From Methylorubrum zatmanii (GTDB lineage Bacteria; Pseudomonadota; Alphaproteobacteria; Rhizobiales; Beijerinckiaceae): a stretch of 61,342 nucleotides of DNA. The stretch spans positions 1 through 61,342 of the forward strand of contig NZ_NKUI01000149.1 in assembly GCF_014845115.1 (NCBI RefSeq). Reading direction: 5' to 3'. Position numbers and translations under genes: made by a program. Numbering within the stretch: position 1 is the first letter of the stretch; each line of letters opens with the position of its first letter. Shown piece after piece: positions 8,940 through 16,831 of this stretch. A model generated the notes under the pieces. It was not told where the DNA came from, did not search any database, and worked only from the letters and a program-made list of their open reading frames with translations.

Positions 8940-8980
8940 CCTCATCCTTGGGTGCCGTAACGCGGCACCTCAGGATGAGG
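8940..8980. repeat. Short (solo) copy of the palindromic repeat
   Basis: This 41-bp near-perfect palindrome has arms CCTCATCCTTGGGTGCCG and CGGCACCTCAGGATGAGG. It consists of only the outer ends of the element seen at 1448-1558 and 7137-7242, with the internal part absent. It lies between the dehydrogenase and YcaO genes in the operon, 44 bases upstream of the YcaO start. Confidence 0.8.
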
Positions 8981-9017
8981 CGTGGGGTGGATGATCCGGT
9001 CTCCTCCCAAATCGTCG

Positions 9018-10046
9018 TCAGGCCGCGTCGCGGCCGGCCGGTGCGCCTGCCGCCGCGTAGGCGCGGGCGATCAGGCGCATGGTGTGAAGATCCCGCTCGG
9101 CATCCCAGGCGGAACGGGCCTCGCGGTCCCGCAGGGCGCGGCCGAAGGCGCGCACCTGTTCGAGGAAGGGTGAGGCTTGGCGGTCGAAGGCGATGGTCTC
9201 GGTGCGGCCCTGCGCGCCCTCGGTCAGGGTGAGCGACCCGCCGGCGGTCTGACCCATCGTATCGATGGCAGTCAGCATCCCTCGGGTGCCGACCACTTCG
9301 AGCCGGCGGCGGGGGAGCGCGTCGGGGCAGTTATAGGCGACGTTGAGCTGGGCGAGCGCCCCCGACCCCGTCCGGCCGATCAGCAAGGCGCCGTCATCGA
9401 CGGCGTAATCCTGGGCGCGGGCCTGAGTCATGGCGGCGATCTCGACGATGGGTTCGCCGAGCAGGAAATCGACGAGGTCGATGCCGTGGGGCGCGAGATC
9501 CATCAGCGCGCCGCCGCCGGCCTGGGCCGGATCGATGCGCCAATTGTCCTGGCCCTCGAACGAGGTCCAGCCCCGGTCGAGCCAGCAGGCATAGACGATG
9601 CGGATCGCTGTCACCGTGCCGATCCGGCCCTCTCGGATCAGGGCCCGCATGGCGCGGTGGCCGGGGTGATGGCGCTGGTCGAAGGCGGTGCCGTAGAAGG
9701 TGCCGGAGCGGCGCGCGGAAGCCGCCATCGCCTCGGCATCGGCGAGGGAGGCCGCCATCGGCTTCTCGCACAGAACCGCCTTCCCGGCGGCACAGAGCGC
9801 CTCGACGGCGCCGCGATGCAGGTGATTGGGGGTGGCGACGTAGACCGCCTCGACCTCGGGCTCGGCGATCAGCCCGGCGAGATCGGCATGCGCCTGGGCG
9901 CCCTCCTTCTCCGCCGCCGCTCGGGAGACCTCACCCGGATCGGCCACCGCCACGAGGCGGTGACCGGCGGCGCGAATCGCGGGTGCCATGTAATCGCGGG
10001 CGACCCAGCCGTAGCCGACGATGCCCCAGCCGATGTGTTCCTCCAT
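9018..10046 (-). CDS. Gfo/Idh/MocA family NAD(P)-dependent dehydrogenase
   Basis: This 342-residue protein has the Rossmann motif GIVGYGWVA (8-16), the family signature CEKPM (E94-K95-P96; the Lys is catalytic) and the second-domain segment GGALMDLAPHGIDLVDF with a candidate catalytic His187. The family includes inositol dehydrogenase (IolG) and many sugar-nucleotide dehydrogenases. The ATG at 10046 shares a base with the upstream methyltransferase stop (TGATG); a GTG one codon earlier gives an ATGA-like 4-base overlap and is equally possible. Operon context with inositol-3-phosphate synthase and an IolE-like barrel favours a cyclitol or amino-sugar substrate, but this is inference. After its stop comes a 41-bp palindrome and then the YcaO gene. 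Confidence 0.88.
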   Translation of the reverse strand: MEEHIGWGIVGYGWVARDYMAPAIRAAGHRLVAVADPGEVSRAAAEKEGAQAHADLAGLIAEPEVEAVYVATPNHLHRGAVEALCAAGKAVLCEKPMAASLADAEAMAASARRSGTFYGTAFDQRHHPGHRAMRALIREGRIGTVTAIRIVYACWLDRGWTSFEGQDNWRIDPAQAGGGALMDLAPHGIDLVDFLLGEPIVEIAAMTQARAQDYAVDDGALLIGRTGSGALAQLNVAYNCPDALPRRRLEVVGTRGMLTAIDTMGQTAGGSLTLTEGAQGRTETIAFDRQASPFLEQVRAFGRALRDREARSAWDAERDLHTMRLIARAYAAAGAPAGRDAA

Positions 10047-11227
10047 CACCAGCGCTCCGGCAGATCGACATATTCGCGGCGGCGCACCCGCTCCGCCTCC
10101 GGCGCGTCAGGTTTGCCCGCCCAGGCGATGGCGTGCGGCCCCTCCGAATGCAGCGGGTAGGTCGCCAGGGGCGCGTATTCCGCCTCGTACCGTTCGGACG
10201 GCCAGCGGATCGCGAAGGCGCCATCATCGGGTTTGTAGAGCGGGTTGAGCCGCAAGGCCGCCTCGGCCGGCGGCAGGGTGATGCCGTCGACGATCCGGCG
10301 CGGCGCCGGGCGCATTCCCGGCCCGGCCACCACGGAGAAGGCCTCGCAGCCGCGCAGCTCACGCGGCTCGCGCGGCTGCGGCGCGCGCGCCTCCACCAGG
10401 GCGCGGGTCAGTTCGGCATCGTCGTAGACCAGCCCGTCGGGAAACAGCTCCTCGATCTCGGCCGCCGAGATCGCCTTGCCGGCGGAGAAGCCGGGCCGGC
10501 CGCTGTTGTGGATGTGGCTGATGGCGAGCCAACCCTCTTCCCCGGCGGTCTGGCGCAGGCAGGAGAGCACGCACGGCTTGTCGTCGAGGAAATAGAAGGC
10601 GTCGTTGCAGATCGCGAGATCGACCGGCGCCTCGGGAATCGGCCAATGCGGCGAGGTCGCATCGAAGCAGAAGAGCTGCGTGCCCTTGCCGACCACCCAG
10701 TGCCGGGCGACCCAGAGCTTGGCGAAGACCACATCCGCGCCGGCGACCTTCACCCCGTGCCGCTTCAGCTCGCGCAGGTACTGGCCGATGCCGCAGGCCA
10801 GCTCGAAGGCGCAGGCAGGGCTGTTCCAGTGGGCCTCCAGCAGGCTCAAGCCTGCCAGGAAGGTCGGATCGGTCCAGCGGTTGACGAAGTAATCCCCGAC
10901 CCGGCCCCAGCCGAGCCAATCGACCGCCTGGCGCAGGGTGGCGTTCTGGCGCTCCCGGATCAGCCGCCGCAACGCCTCGGGATCGGCGGGCGGGCCCGTC
11001 CACCAATCGTCCTGATCGGCCAGCAGGAGAACCAGAGCCTCCTCCTCGCGGCCGGCATCGAGATGCCGGAGAACCGCCGTGACGAGGCTGTCGCGACCGG
11101 TGCGCAGATACGGGATGCCGTCGATGACCGGCCAGCGCGCCCCGGTCTCGACATCGCGCAGGGCATGCGCGCCGTCGGCCTTCAGCGGGTGGCCGGTCTC
11201 CGGCGAGAGGAGATCGAAGGGGATCAT
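10046..11227 (-). CDS. SAM-dependent methyltransferase with Trm112-like N-terminus
   Basis: The 393 residues start with a Trm112p-like module (MIPFDLLSPETGHPL ... PVIDGIPYLR) that has lost the usual cysteines. A class I Rossmann methyltransferase core follows (AFELACGIGQYLREL, then GADVVFAKLW and LAICNDAFYFLDD). The last ~100 residues are an extra C-terminal part, ending LPERW. The ATG at 11227 has AGGA about 6 bases upstream, with 31 bases between it and the preceding HD-like gene. Its stop overlaps the dehydrogenase start. The acceptor is unknown; as a pathway enzyme it may O-, N- or C-methylate the cyclitol or glycoside made by this operon. Confidence 0.8.
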   Translation of the reverse strand: MIPFDLLSPETGHPLKADGAHALRDVETGARWPVIDGIPYLRTGRDSLVTAVLRHLDAGREEEALVLLLADQDDWWTGPPADPEALRRLIRERQNATLRQAVDWLGWGRVGDYFVNRWTDPTFLAGLSLLEAHWNSPACAFELACGIGQYLRELKRHGVKVAGADVVFAKLWVARHWVVGKGTQLFCFDATSPHWPIPEAPVDLAICNDAFYFLDDKPCVLSCLRQTAGEEGWLAISHIHNSGRPGFSAGKAISAAEIEELFPDGLVYDDAELTRALVEARAPQPREPRELRGCEAFSVVAGPGMRPAPRRIVDGITLPPAEAALRLNPLYKPDDGAFAIRWPSERYEAEYAPLATYPLHSEGPHAIAWAGKPDAPEAERVRRREYVDLPERW

Positions 11228-11258
11228 GATCCTGGATTCTGCCGGAAAGCGCGGGACG

Positions 11259-12179
11259 TCACGGGATGCGCATATCGGTCAGAACGCGATCCTGGAAAGC
11301 CTTGACCGGTCCGTCATGGACCAGCTCCATCTCGCCGAGCACCGTGTCCATGGTGAGCGTCGCCGCCCGCAGGTGCTGAGCGATCTGAAGCACCCGATCG
11401 ATCGAGTCGGCGGCGTGGAAGGCCCTCCCCTCGGCGGTGGCATCGTCCGGCAGGACGAGCCGGGCGGCACGGACGCTGTCCCTCAAGGGAGGATCCAGTT
11501 CGTCGAGGGCCCATTCCGAGCAGCGCCCGACAATCGGCCAGAGATGGTCGCCGAGGAGCATCTCGCCGGTGAAGCCGGCATCCGGCATCGCCGCGTTGTG
11601 GAAGTGATGCGCCATGGCGGCGAGGAACACCGTGGTCGGATCCGCGCGGTAGAAGGGGCTGAGCAGGACGCCGTAGACCGCCACGACGAGGCAATGCTCG
11701 GCATGGTTCTCCGGCGGCTCCAGCAGGATGCGCGGCTTGCCGGGGCAGGTGACGCCCGCCCGCGGCTGCTGCGCCAGAGCCCCGACGAAGCCGGGAACCG
11801 GCCCCGCCGGCAGGGCGGCCGGCTCGCGCAGGCCGGCGCGCAGCCGCTCCCGAAGGTCGGGATCGACCGCGCCTGCCACGGCGTCGAGCCCGGCCACCAG
11901 CACGTCGGAGGCCTGCCCGGCCTCGAGACCGGCAGCGGCGAGGAACGCTGCGTCGAGATCGCAGAGCCGCGCCGCGGCCAAAGCCTTGGCGGTGATGTCC
12001 AGGGCGACCGTTTCCGGCGCGGCGCCCCCGGTGAGCGCCGACCATCCTTGTGCGAACAGGCGTTCGGCGATGGAGCCTTGGCGGCCCGCCGAGCGGACCC
12101 GCTTCAGGTCACCGAGTTCGACCAGCAGCTCCCGCAGGGCGACGGGAGCGGCCGGTTCCGTATGAGAGACGGTCGCCAC
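11259..12179 (-). CDS. HD-domain-like protein
   Basis: This 306-residue protein has an all-helical N-terminal part and then an HD-like core at about 155-270. Candidate metal ligands are H159/H162 (ENHAEH), H191-H192 (AMAHHFHNA, where the classical family has His-Asp), H212 (GDHLW) and D258 (AADSIDRV). The fold includes phosphohydrolases and also the diiron oxygenases MIOX and PhnZ. Since the operon starts with inositol-3-phosphate synthase, either dephosphorylation or oxidation of a cyclitol would fit. The GTG start at 12179 is 12 bases after the ino1 stop, with TGAGG of the stop region serving as a possible ribosome binding site. The substitution at the HD dipeptide makes activity uncertain. 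Confidence 0.6.
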   Translation of the reverse strand: MATVSHTEPAAPVALRELLVELGDLKRVRSAGRQGSIAERLFAQGWSALTGGAAPETVALDITAKALAAARLCDLDAAFLAAAGLEAGQASDVLVAGLDAVAGAVDPDLRERLRAGLREPAALPAGPVPGFVGALAQQPRAGVTCPGKPRILLEPPENHAEHCLVVAVYGVLLSPFYRADPTTVFLAAMAHHFHNAAMPDAGFTGEMLLGDHLWPIVGRCSEWALDELDPPLRDSVRAARLVLPDDATAEGRAFHAADSIDRVLQIAQHLRAATLTMDTVLGEMELVHDGPVKAFQDRVLTDMRIP

Positions 12180-12191
12180 GGAACCGGCGCC

Positions 12192-13385
12192 TCAGTGCTG
12201 CGCGCCCAGCCAGTCGAACAGCATCCGCTGCTGCTTGCCGAAATCGTGCTCCGGGCCGCGGCCGTTCTTCACCATCGGTGCCTTGAAGAAGGTCGAGAGC
12301 TGCTCCTGCACGCCACCGTCGCCGCGGCTCTTGGCGAGGTCGAGCACGCGGGCGATCTCGATGACGAGGGGCGCGGCCAGGATCGAGTCCTTGCAGAGGA
12401 AGTTCACCTTGATCTGCATGCGCTGGCCCATGAAGCCGGTGACGTCGATGTTGTCCCAGGCTTCCTTGTCGTCGCCGCGCGGGCGGTAATAGTGGATGTG
12501 CACGAGGTGATCCTCGACCGGGTAGCCGAGGATGGAGTCGAGCACCGTGCCCTTGGTGTTGAGCTTCGATTGAAGCGAGTTCGGGTCGTTCAGCGCCAAG
12601 CCGTCGCGGTTGCCGAGGATGTTGGTCGAGAACCAGCCGTCTACGTGGAGCGAGCGGGCCTTCAGGGCCGGGGCCAGCACCGTCTTCATCATGGTCTGGC
12701 CGGTCTTGCCGTCCTTGCCGGCCACCGGCACGTTCATCTCACGGGCGAGTTCGAGGAGAGCCGGCACATCGGCGGCGACGCTCGGCGTGAAGTTGGCGTA
12801 GGGCACACCGCTCTTGATGGCCGCATAGGCGTAGAGCATGGCCGGCGAGATCGACTCGTCGCTCGCATCCAGACCCTTCTCGAAGGCTTCCACCGAGTTC
12901 AGCACCGGGGCCGACAGATCGGGCCATCGCTCGGTCGAGGCGAGGTTGACGACGACGACCTCATCGAGATTGCTCTCCTTGCGGAAGCGGTTGAGATCGC
13001 TGGCGATGACCGAGACGGTCTCGCGGTGGTCCTTGGCGACGATGCGGTTGGCGCCATCGATGTTCTTGCAGAACTTGGCCGAGCCCACCGCTGGCCAGGG
13101 AGTGATGCCCTTGAGCGCCTGGGCCCCGTTCTCGATGTCCTCGCGGGAGAGGACGCCGTGTTCCGTGGCGGCCGAGGCCAAGTCGTCGCCATTCAGATCC
13201 CAGCCACCGAAGACGAGATCCTTGTAATCGGCCAAGCCTGCGACCGACACGTTGGCAAGAGGCAGCCCATCCAGACGGTTCGAGCCGGATTTGATGGTCT
13301 CGATACCGGCGATAGCGGTCGTCGCGACGGCTCCGCCCATGCCAACGAACGCCACTCCGACGCGTCGACCGGTCTGAATGCCCAT
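12192..13385 (-). CDS. ino1: Inositol-3-phosphate synthase
   Basis: It converts glucose 6-phosphate to 1L-myo-inositol 1-phosphate with NAD as internal cofactor. The 397 residues are of the short bacterial/archaeal type. Visible are the Rossmann segment VGVAFVGMGGAVATT, the GGWDLNGDDL block, AGKDGKTGQTMMKT (the active-site lysine loop) and STNILGNRDG. The ATG at 13385 begins the protein just before the NAD-binding strand; codons further upstream are unlikely. It is the first gene of the minus-strand operon and lies head-to-head with the lytic transglycosylase gene. Inositol phosphate is uncommon in alphaproteobacteria, so a dedicated product made by the downstream genes is likely. Confidence 0.93.
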   Translation of the reverse strand: MGIQTGRRVGVAFVGMGGAVATTAIAGIETIKSGSNRLDGLPLANVSVAGLADYKDLVFGGWDLNGDDLASAATEHGVLSREDIENGAQALKGITPWPAVGSAKFCKNIDGANRIVAKDHRETVSVIASDLNRFRKESNLDEVVVVNLASTERWPDLSAPVLNSVEAFEKGLDASDESISPAMLYAYAAIKSGVPYANFTPSVAADVPALLELAREMNVPVAGKDGKTGQTMMKTVLAPALKARSLHVDGWFSTNILGNRDGLALNDPNSLQSKLNTKGTVLDSILGYPVEDHLVHIHYYRPRGDDKEAWDNIDVTGFMGQRMQIKVNFLCKDSILAAPLVIEIARVLDLAKSRGDGGVQEQLSTFFKAPMVKNGRGPEHDFGKQQRMLFDWLGAQH

Positions 13386-13701
13386 GGGAACACGATCTTT
13401 CTGCTGTTGTGGCGCTGACGTCTTTGGATGAGCCCAAACTGGCCGCCGCGCGGCCCATGACAACTGTGACCATCCTGGACCGTTCCGGCTGCCCAGCCGC
13501 CATCTTTGCCGCAGGGGCACGCCGCACCCGCCCGGCGGTATTGGTTAATATCTCATTAAAACAGTGACTTAACGCCCCGTTAACGGGAACACGTTTGGAT
13601 CACGGGGTGGTCCCATTGTGGTCACACCCGGCGGCGAAACCTCCGCCGGTCAAAACAAAGCCCGGCCCTCAAGAACGCCGCGGCATCAACAAGGAAGACC
13701 G
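13386..13701. promoter_or_regulatory. Divergent promoter region with perfect palindrome
   Basis: This 316-bp space separates ino1 (-) and the lytic transglycosylase (+). The stretch at about 13540-13575 is distinctly AT-rich compared with its surroundings (GGTTAATATCTCATTAAAAC), as expected for promoters. A perfect 12-bp palindrome CCCGTTAACGGG lies at 13576-13587 and could be an operator for either gene. The transglycosylase has a clear ribosome binding site AAGGAAG at 13691-13697. I cannot assign -35/-10 boxes with confidence. Confidence 0.5.
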
Positions 13702-14817
13702 ATGGGGGTTTACCCGGAGCCGGCGCTCTGCGCCGACGACGTGAGCCGATTCGTGCCTTGCGGTTCGGCTGTCAGCAACGAGGCCTTCTCGCGGCGCTCG
13801 CTCGGCCGCTTCACCCGTGGCCTCGCGGCCGTGGCCGCGACCGTGACGCTGCTGATGGCCGCGCCGCACGGGGCCGCCGCCTACGAGAACACCGCCGTCA
13901 CTCCGGCCTCGATCCCGCTGATGGTGCGCGCCGACCTGCGTCCGGCCGGTTCCGAGGCGGAATGGGGCGGCACCGCCCTGCTCGGCCAGGACGGTGGCCT
14001 CACGGCGCCAATCGAGCGGATGCAGGCCTCGCTGGCCAATCCGCGCCTCGACGGCGATGACGATATCCTGCGCTTCGGCGACATGAGCGTGTCGCGCCCC
14101 CTGGTGGAGACCATCCTGCGCGCCTCCGAGGTGACCGGCGTCGACCCCGTCTACATGATGGCGCTCGCCGACAAGGAATCGAGCTTCGACACCAGCGTGA
14201 AGTCCTCCGCCTCCTCGGCGCAGGGATTGTTCCAGTTCGTGACCGGCACCTGGCTGGAGATGATCCGGCAATACGGCGCCAAGCACGGGCTCGCCGACGA
14301 GGCCGCCGCGGTGAAGGGCCAGGGTGCCGGCATCACCATCGCCGATGCAGGCCTGCGCAAGCGGGTGCTCGATCTGCGCAACGATCCCTACATTTCCGGC
14401 CTGATGGCGGGCGAGCTGATCAAGCGCGACCGCAGCCGGATCGAGGCCCGGATCGGCCGCGAATTGAAGACCACCGAACTCTACCTCGCGCATTTCCTCG
14501 GCACCGCGAGCGCCGGCAAGTTCCTGTCGCTGAGCGCCGAGGACCCGGACAAGGTCGCCAAGGCCGCCTTCGGCCGCGCCGCGCGGGCCAACCGCGCCAT
14601 CTTCACCGAGAAGGAAGGCGGCAAGCGCCGCAGCCTCACGGTGGCGGAAGTCCACGAGAAGCTCGACGGCATGATCGACCGGCGCCTCAGCCAGTATCAG
14701 GCCATCGCCGACCTCGCCGCGCAGCAGGCCGAGGCACAGGCGGAGCCGATTCTCGATGCCCGCCTGCGCATCAACGAATCCGTCCCGCCGTCACTCGCAC
14801 TCCACTCGGTGCAGTAG
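13702..14817 (+). CDS. Lytic transglycosylase (SLT domain), exported
   Basis: This enzyme cleaves the MurNAc-GlcNAc bond of peptidoglycan in the periplasm. The 371 residues start at the ATG at 13702, 5 bases after AAGGAAG. After about 35 polar residues a hydrophobic segment (LAAVAATVTLLMAAPHGAAA) ends at a likely signal peptidase site before YENTAV. The SLT core has ADKESSFD (catalytic E159) and SAQGLFQFVTGTW. The C-terminal part is charged and helical. Its neighbours on the other strand are D-glutamate utilisation genes, which fits wall turnover. The long region before the hydrophobic segment is unusual for a signal peptide. Confidence 0.88.
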   Translation: MGVYPEPALCADDVSRFVPCGSAVSNEAFSRRSLGRFTRGLAAVAATVTLLMAAPHGAAAYENTAVTPASIPLMVRADLRPAGSEAEWGGTALLGQDGGLTAPIERMQASLANPRLDGDDDILRFGDMSVSRPLVETILRASEVTGVDPVYMMALADKESSFDTSVKSSASSAQGLFQFVTGTWLEMIRQYGAKHGLADEAAAVKGQGAGITIADAGLRKRVLDLRNDPYISGLMAGELIKRDRSRIEARIGRELKTTELYLAHFLGTASAGKFLSLSAEDPDKVAKAAFGRAARANRAIFTEKEGGKRRSLTVAEVHEKLDGMIDRRLSQYQAIADLAAQQAEAQAEPILDARLRINESVPPSLALHSVQ

Positions 14818-14820
14818 GCG

Positions 14821-15804
14821 TCACCCCCACAGCTCGGGAGGCGGCGGGAAGACCGTACTGCCCTCGTAGCGCAGGGCGGGCTCCCGGTCGCGGGCGAGCA
14901 GCAGCGGCCCGTCGAGATCGACATAGGCCGCGTGGTGGGCGATCAGCATCGCCGGCGCCATGGCGAGCGACGAGCCGACCATGCAGCCGACCATGATCTC
15001 GAAGCCGCGCGCCCGCGCCTCGTGGGCGAGCTTGAGCGCCTCGGTCAGGCCGCCGGCCTTGTCGAGCTTGATGTTGATGGCATCGTAGCGCTTCGCCAGG
15101 GCATCGAGTCCGGCCCGGTCGTGCAGGCTCTCGTCGGCACAGATCGGGATGGTCCGGTCGATCTCGGCCAGAAGCGCGTCCTCCCCCGCCGGCAGCGGCT
15201 GCTCGATGAGGCCGACACCGGCCGCGAGGCAGGCCGCGAGATTGTCCTGAAGCGTCTCCGGCCGCCACGCCTCGTTGGCATCGACGATGAGGCGGGAATC
15301 CGGCGCGCCCCGGCGCACGGCGGCGATCCGCTCGGGGTCGCCCTCGCCGCCGAGCTTCACCTTGAGGAGAGGCCGGTGCGCCGCGTTGCGCGCCGCCTCC
15401 TCCATAGCCTCCGGCTCACCGAGGCTGAGGGTGTAGGCGGTGGTGACCGGACCCGGCGCGGCGAGCCCGGCAAGGGCATAGGCCGGCGTCCCGCTGCTTT
15501 TGGCCTCGAAATCCCACAGGGCGCAGTCGAGGGCGTTGCGGGCCGCGCCCGGCTTCATGCGCCCGGCGAGATCGAAGCGTCCTCTCCCGCCTGCGATCCA
15601 GCCGGCCTGCTCCTCGAGGGCGGCGGCGACGCTCTCCACGCTCTCGCCGTAGCGGGCATAGGGCACGCATTCGCCCCGGCCCCGCACCTCGCCGTCCTCG
15701 ACGGTGGCGACGACCACCACCGCCTCGGTGCGGCTGCCGCGGGAAATCGTGAAGGCGCCGGCGATGGGGAAGCGTTCGACGGTGACGGAGAGGCGGCGCG
15801 GCAT
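14821..15804 (-). CDS. dgcA: N-acetyl-D-glutamate racemase / dipeptide epimerase (enolase superfamily)
   Basis: The 327-residue protein is a muconate-cycloisomerase-like enolase superfamily member. The catalytic lysine pair is in LKVKLGG (K148, K150), the metal ligands are D175 (VDANEAW), E201 (IEQPL) and D224 (ADES), and the second base is K246 (INIKLDKAGG). This set is shared by L-Ala-D/L-Glu epimerases and by DgcA, which racemises N-acetyl-D-glutamate. The adjacent dgcN, 16 bases upstream with GGGAGGA as ribosome binding site between them, favours the DgcA role. Both roles deal with D-Glu from peptidoglycan. The stop lies 4 bases from the convergent transglycosylase stop. Confidence 0.85.
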   Translation of the reverse strand: MPRRLSVTVERFPIAGAFTISRGSRTEAVVVVATVEDGEVRGRGECVPYARYGESVESVAAALEEQAGWIAGGRGRFDLAGRMKPGAARNALDCALWDFEAKSSGTPAYALAGLAAPGPVTTAYTLSLGEPEAMEEAARNAAHRPLLKVKLGGEGDPERIAAVRRGAPDSRLIVDANEAWRPETLQDNLAACLAAGVGLIEQPLPAGEDALLAEIDRTIPICADESLHDRAGLDALAKRYDAINIKLDKAGGLTEALKLAHEARARGFEIMVGCMVGSSLAMAPAMLIAHHAAYVDLDGPLLLARDREPALRYEGSTVFPPPPELWG

Positions 15805-15820
15805 CGGCGAAGATCCTCCC

Positions 15821-16831
15821 TCAGGCCGGAAACTCGGCGGCGATCCGGTCGACGAGGCCCTCGACGCCGAACCGCACCGGATCGGTCGCGGGCAGGCGGT
15901 GGGCCGCCTCCGTCTCGGCCAGCAATACCCGCGCCTGCGGCTCGGCCAGGGCCTGGGTGTTGATCGCGATTCCCACCGGGCGGATGCCCGGATTGGTAAG
16001 CGAGCCGCAGCGGATCGTCAGGTCGATCACCTCCTGAATCGTCGGCAGGCTGGCCTCGACCCCGCGCATGCGGGTGCGGGTCGGCTCATGGCAGACCACG
16101 AAGGCATCGGCCTGGGCCCCGTGTAGCAGGCCGAGGCTCACTCCGGCGAAGGACGGATGGAACAGCGAGCCCTGGCCCTCGATCAGGTCCCAGTGATTCG
16201 GTTCGTTGGCCGGAGAGACCCATTCGACGGCGCCGGAGATGAAGTCGGCCACCACCGCGTCGATGGCGACACCCCGGCCGGAAATGAACACGCCGGTCTG
16301 TCCCGTGGCGCGGAAATCCGCGTCGAAGCCGCGCTCGCGCATGCCGCGCTCCAGCGCCAGGGCGGTGTATTTCTTGCCCACGGAGCAATCGGTGCCGACG
16401 GTGAGCAGCCGCCGGCCCGGCCGCTTGGTGCCCTTGCCGGTGGGGAAGGTCTCGGTGGTGTGGCGGACATCGTGCAGGGCGCGGCCGTTGCGCTGCGCGG
16501 CTTCGGCGATCGCGGGAACCGAGCCGAGGCGCACATGCAACCCGCTCGCCACGTCGAGCCCGGCATCGAGGGCGGCGACGATTTTCTCCACCCAATGCTC
16601 GGGCAGCACGCCGCCGGCATTGACGACGCCGACCACCATGGTCTTGCAGCCCTGGGCGACCGCCTGCTCCAGCGTCAGGTCCGGAATGTCGAGATCGGCG
16701 GCGCAGCCCTCCATCCGGAACTGCCCGACACACCATTCGTGCCGCCAATCGTTGATGCCGTAGGCGGTCTTGGCGGCGAGCCGGTCCGGCACGTCGCCGA
16801 GGAACATCAGGTAGGGCGTGGCGATCTGCAT
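15821..16831 (-). CDS. dgcN: N-acetyltransferase DgcN (DUF1611)
   Basis: DgcN acetylates D-amino acids, chiefly D-glutamate, before racemisation by DgcA. The 336-residue protein has the DUF1611 plan: an N-terminal Rossmann-like domain (MQIATPYLMFLGDVPD ... KTMVVGVVNAGG) and a C-terminal P-loop domain with GTDCSVGKKYT and the RATGQTGVFISG block. The ATG at 16831 gives the family's usual N-terminus; a longer frame starting 45 bases upstream adds nothing recognisable. It precedes dgcA and both are probably one transcript. The function follows from reports on the DgcN/DgcA pair in marine bacteria, applied here by family resemblance. Confidence 0.82.
   Translation of the reverse strand: MQIATPYLMFLGDVPDRLAAKTAYGINDWRHEWCVGQFRMEGCAADLDIPDLTLEQAVAQGCKTMVVGVVNAGGVLPEHWVEKIVAALDAGLDVASGLHVRLGSVPAIAEAAQRNGRALHDVRHTTETFPTGKGTKRPGRRLLTVGTDCSVGKKYTALALERGMRERGFDADFRATGQTGVFISGRGVAIDAVVADFISGAVEWVSPANEPNHWDLIEGQGSLFHPSFAGVSLGLLHGAQADAFVVCHEPTRTRMRGVEASLPTIQEVIDLTIRCGSLTNPGIRPVGIAINTQALAEPQARVLLAETEAAHRLPATDPVRFGVEGLVDRIAAEFPA

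Noticed and set aside
3611..13385. Mycothiol or bacillithiol biosynthesis locus
   Set aside because: Ino1, GT4 and PIG-L are present, but no MshC/BshC-type cysteine ligase or MshD acetyltransferase is in the operon, and the YcaO, dehydrogenase, isomerase and UDG-fold genes have no place in those pathways.
3611..13385. Ebo-type metabolite traffic cluster
   Set aside because: An inositol phosphate synthase and an EboE-like barrel occur there too, but EboA, a TatD-like hydrolase, a UbiA-type prenyltransferase, the dehydroquinate-synthase-like and the alkaline-phosphatase-like proteins are all missing here.
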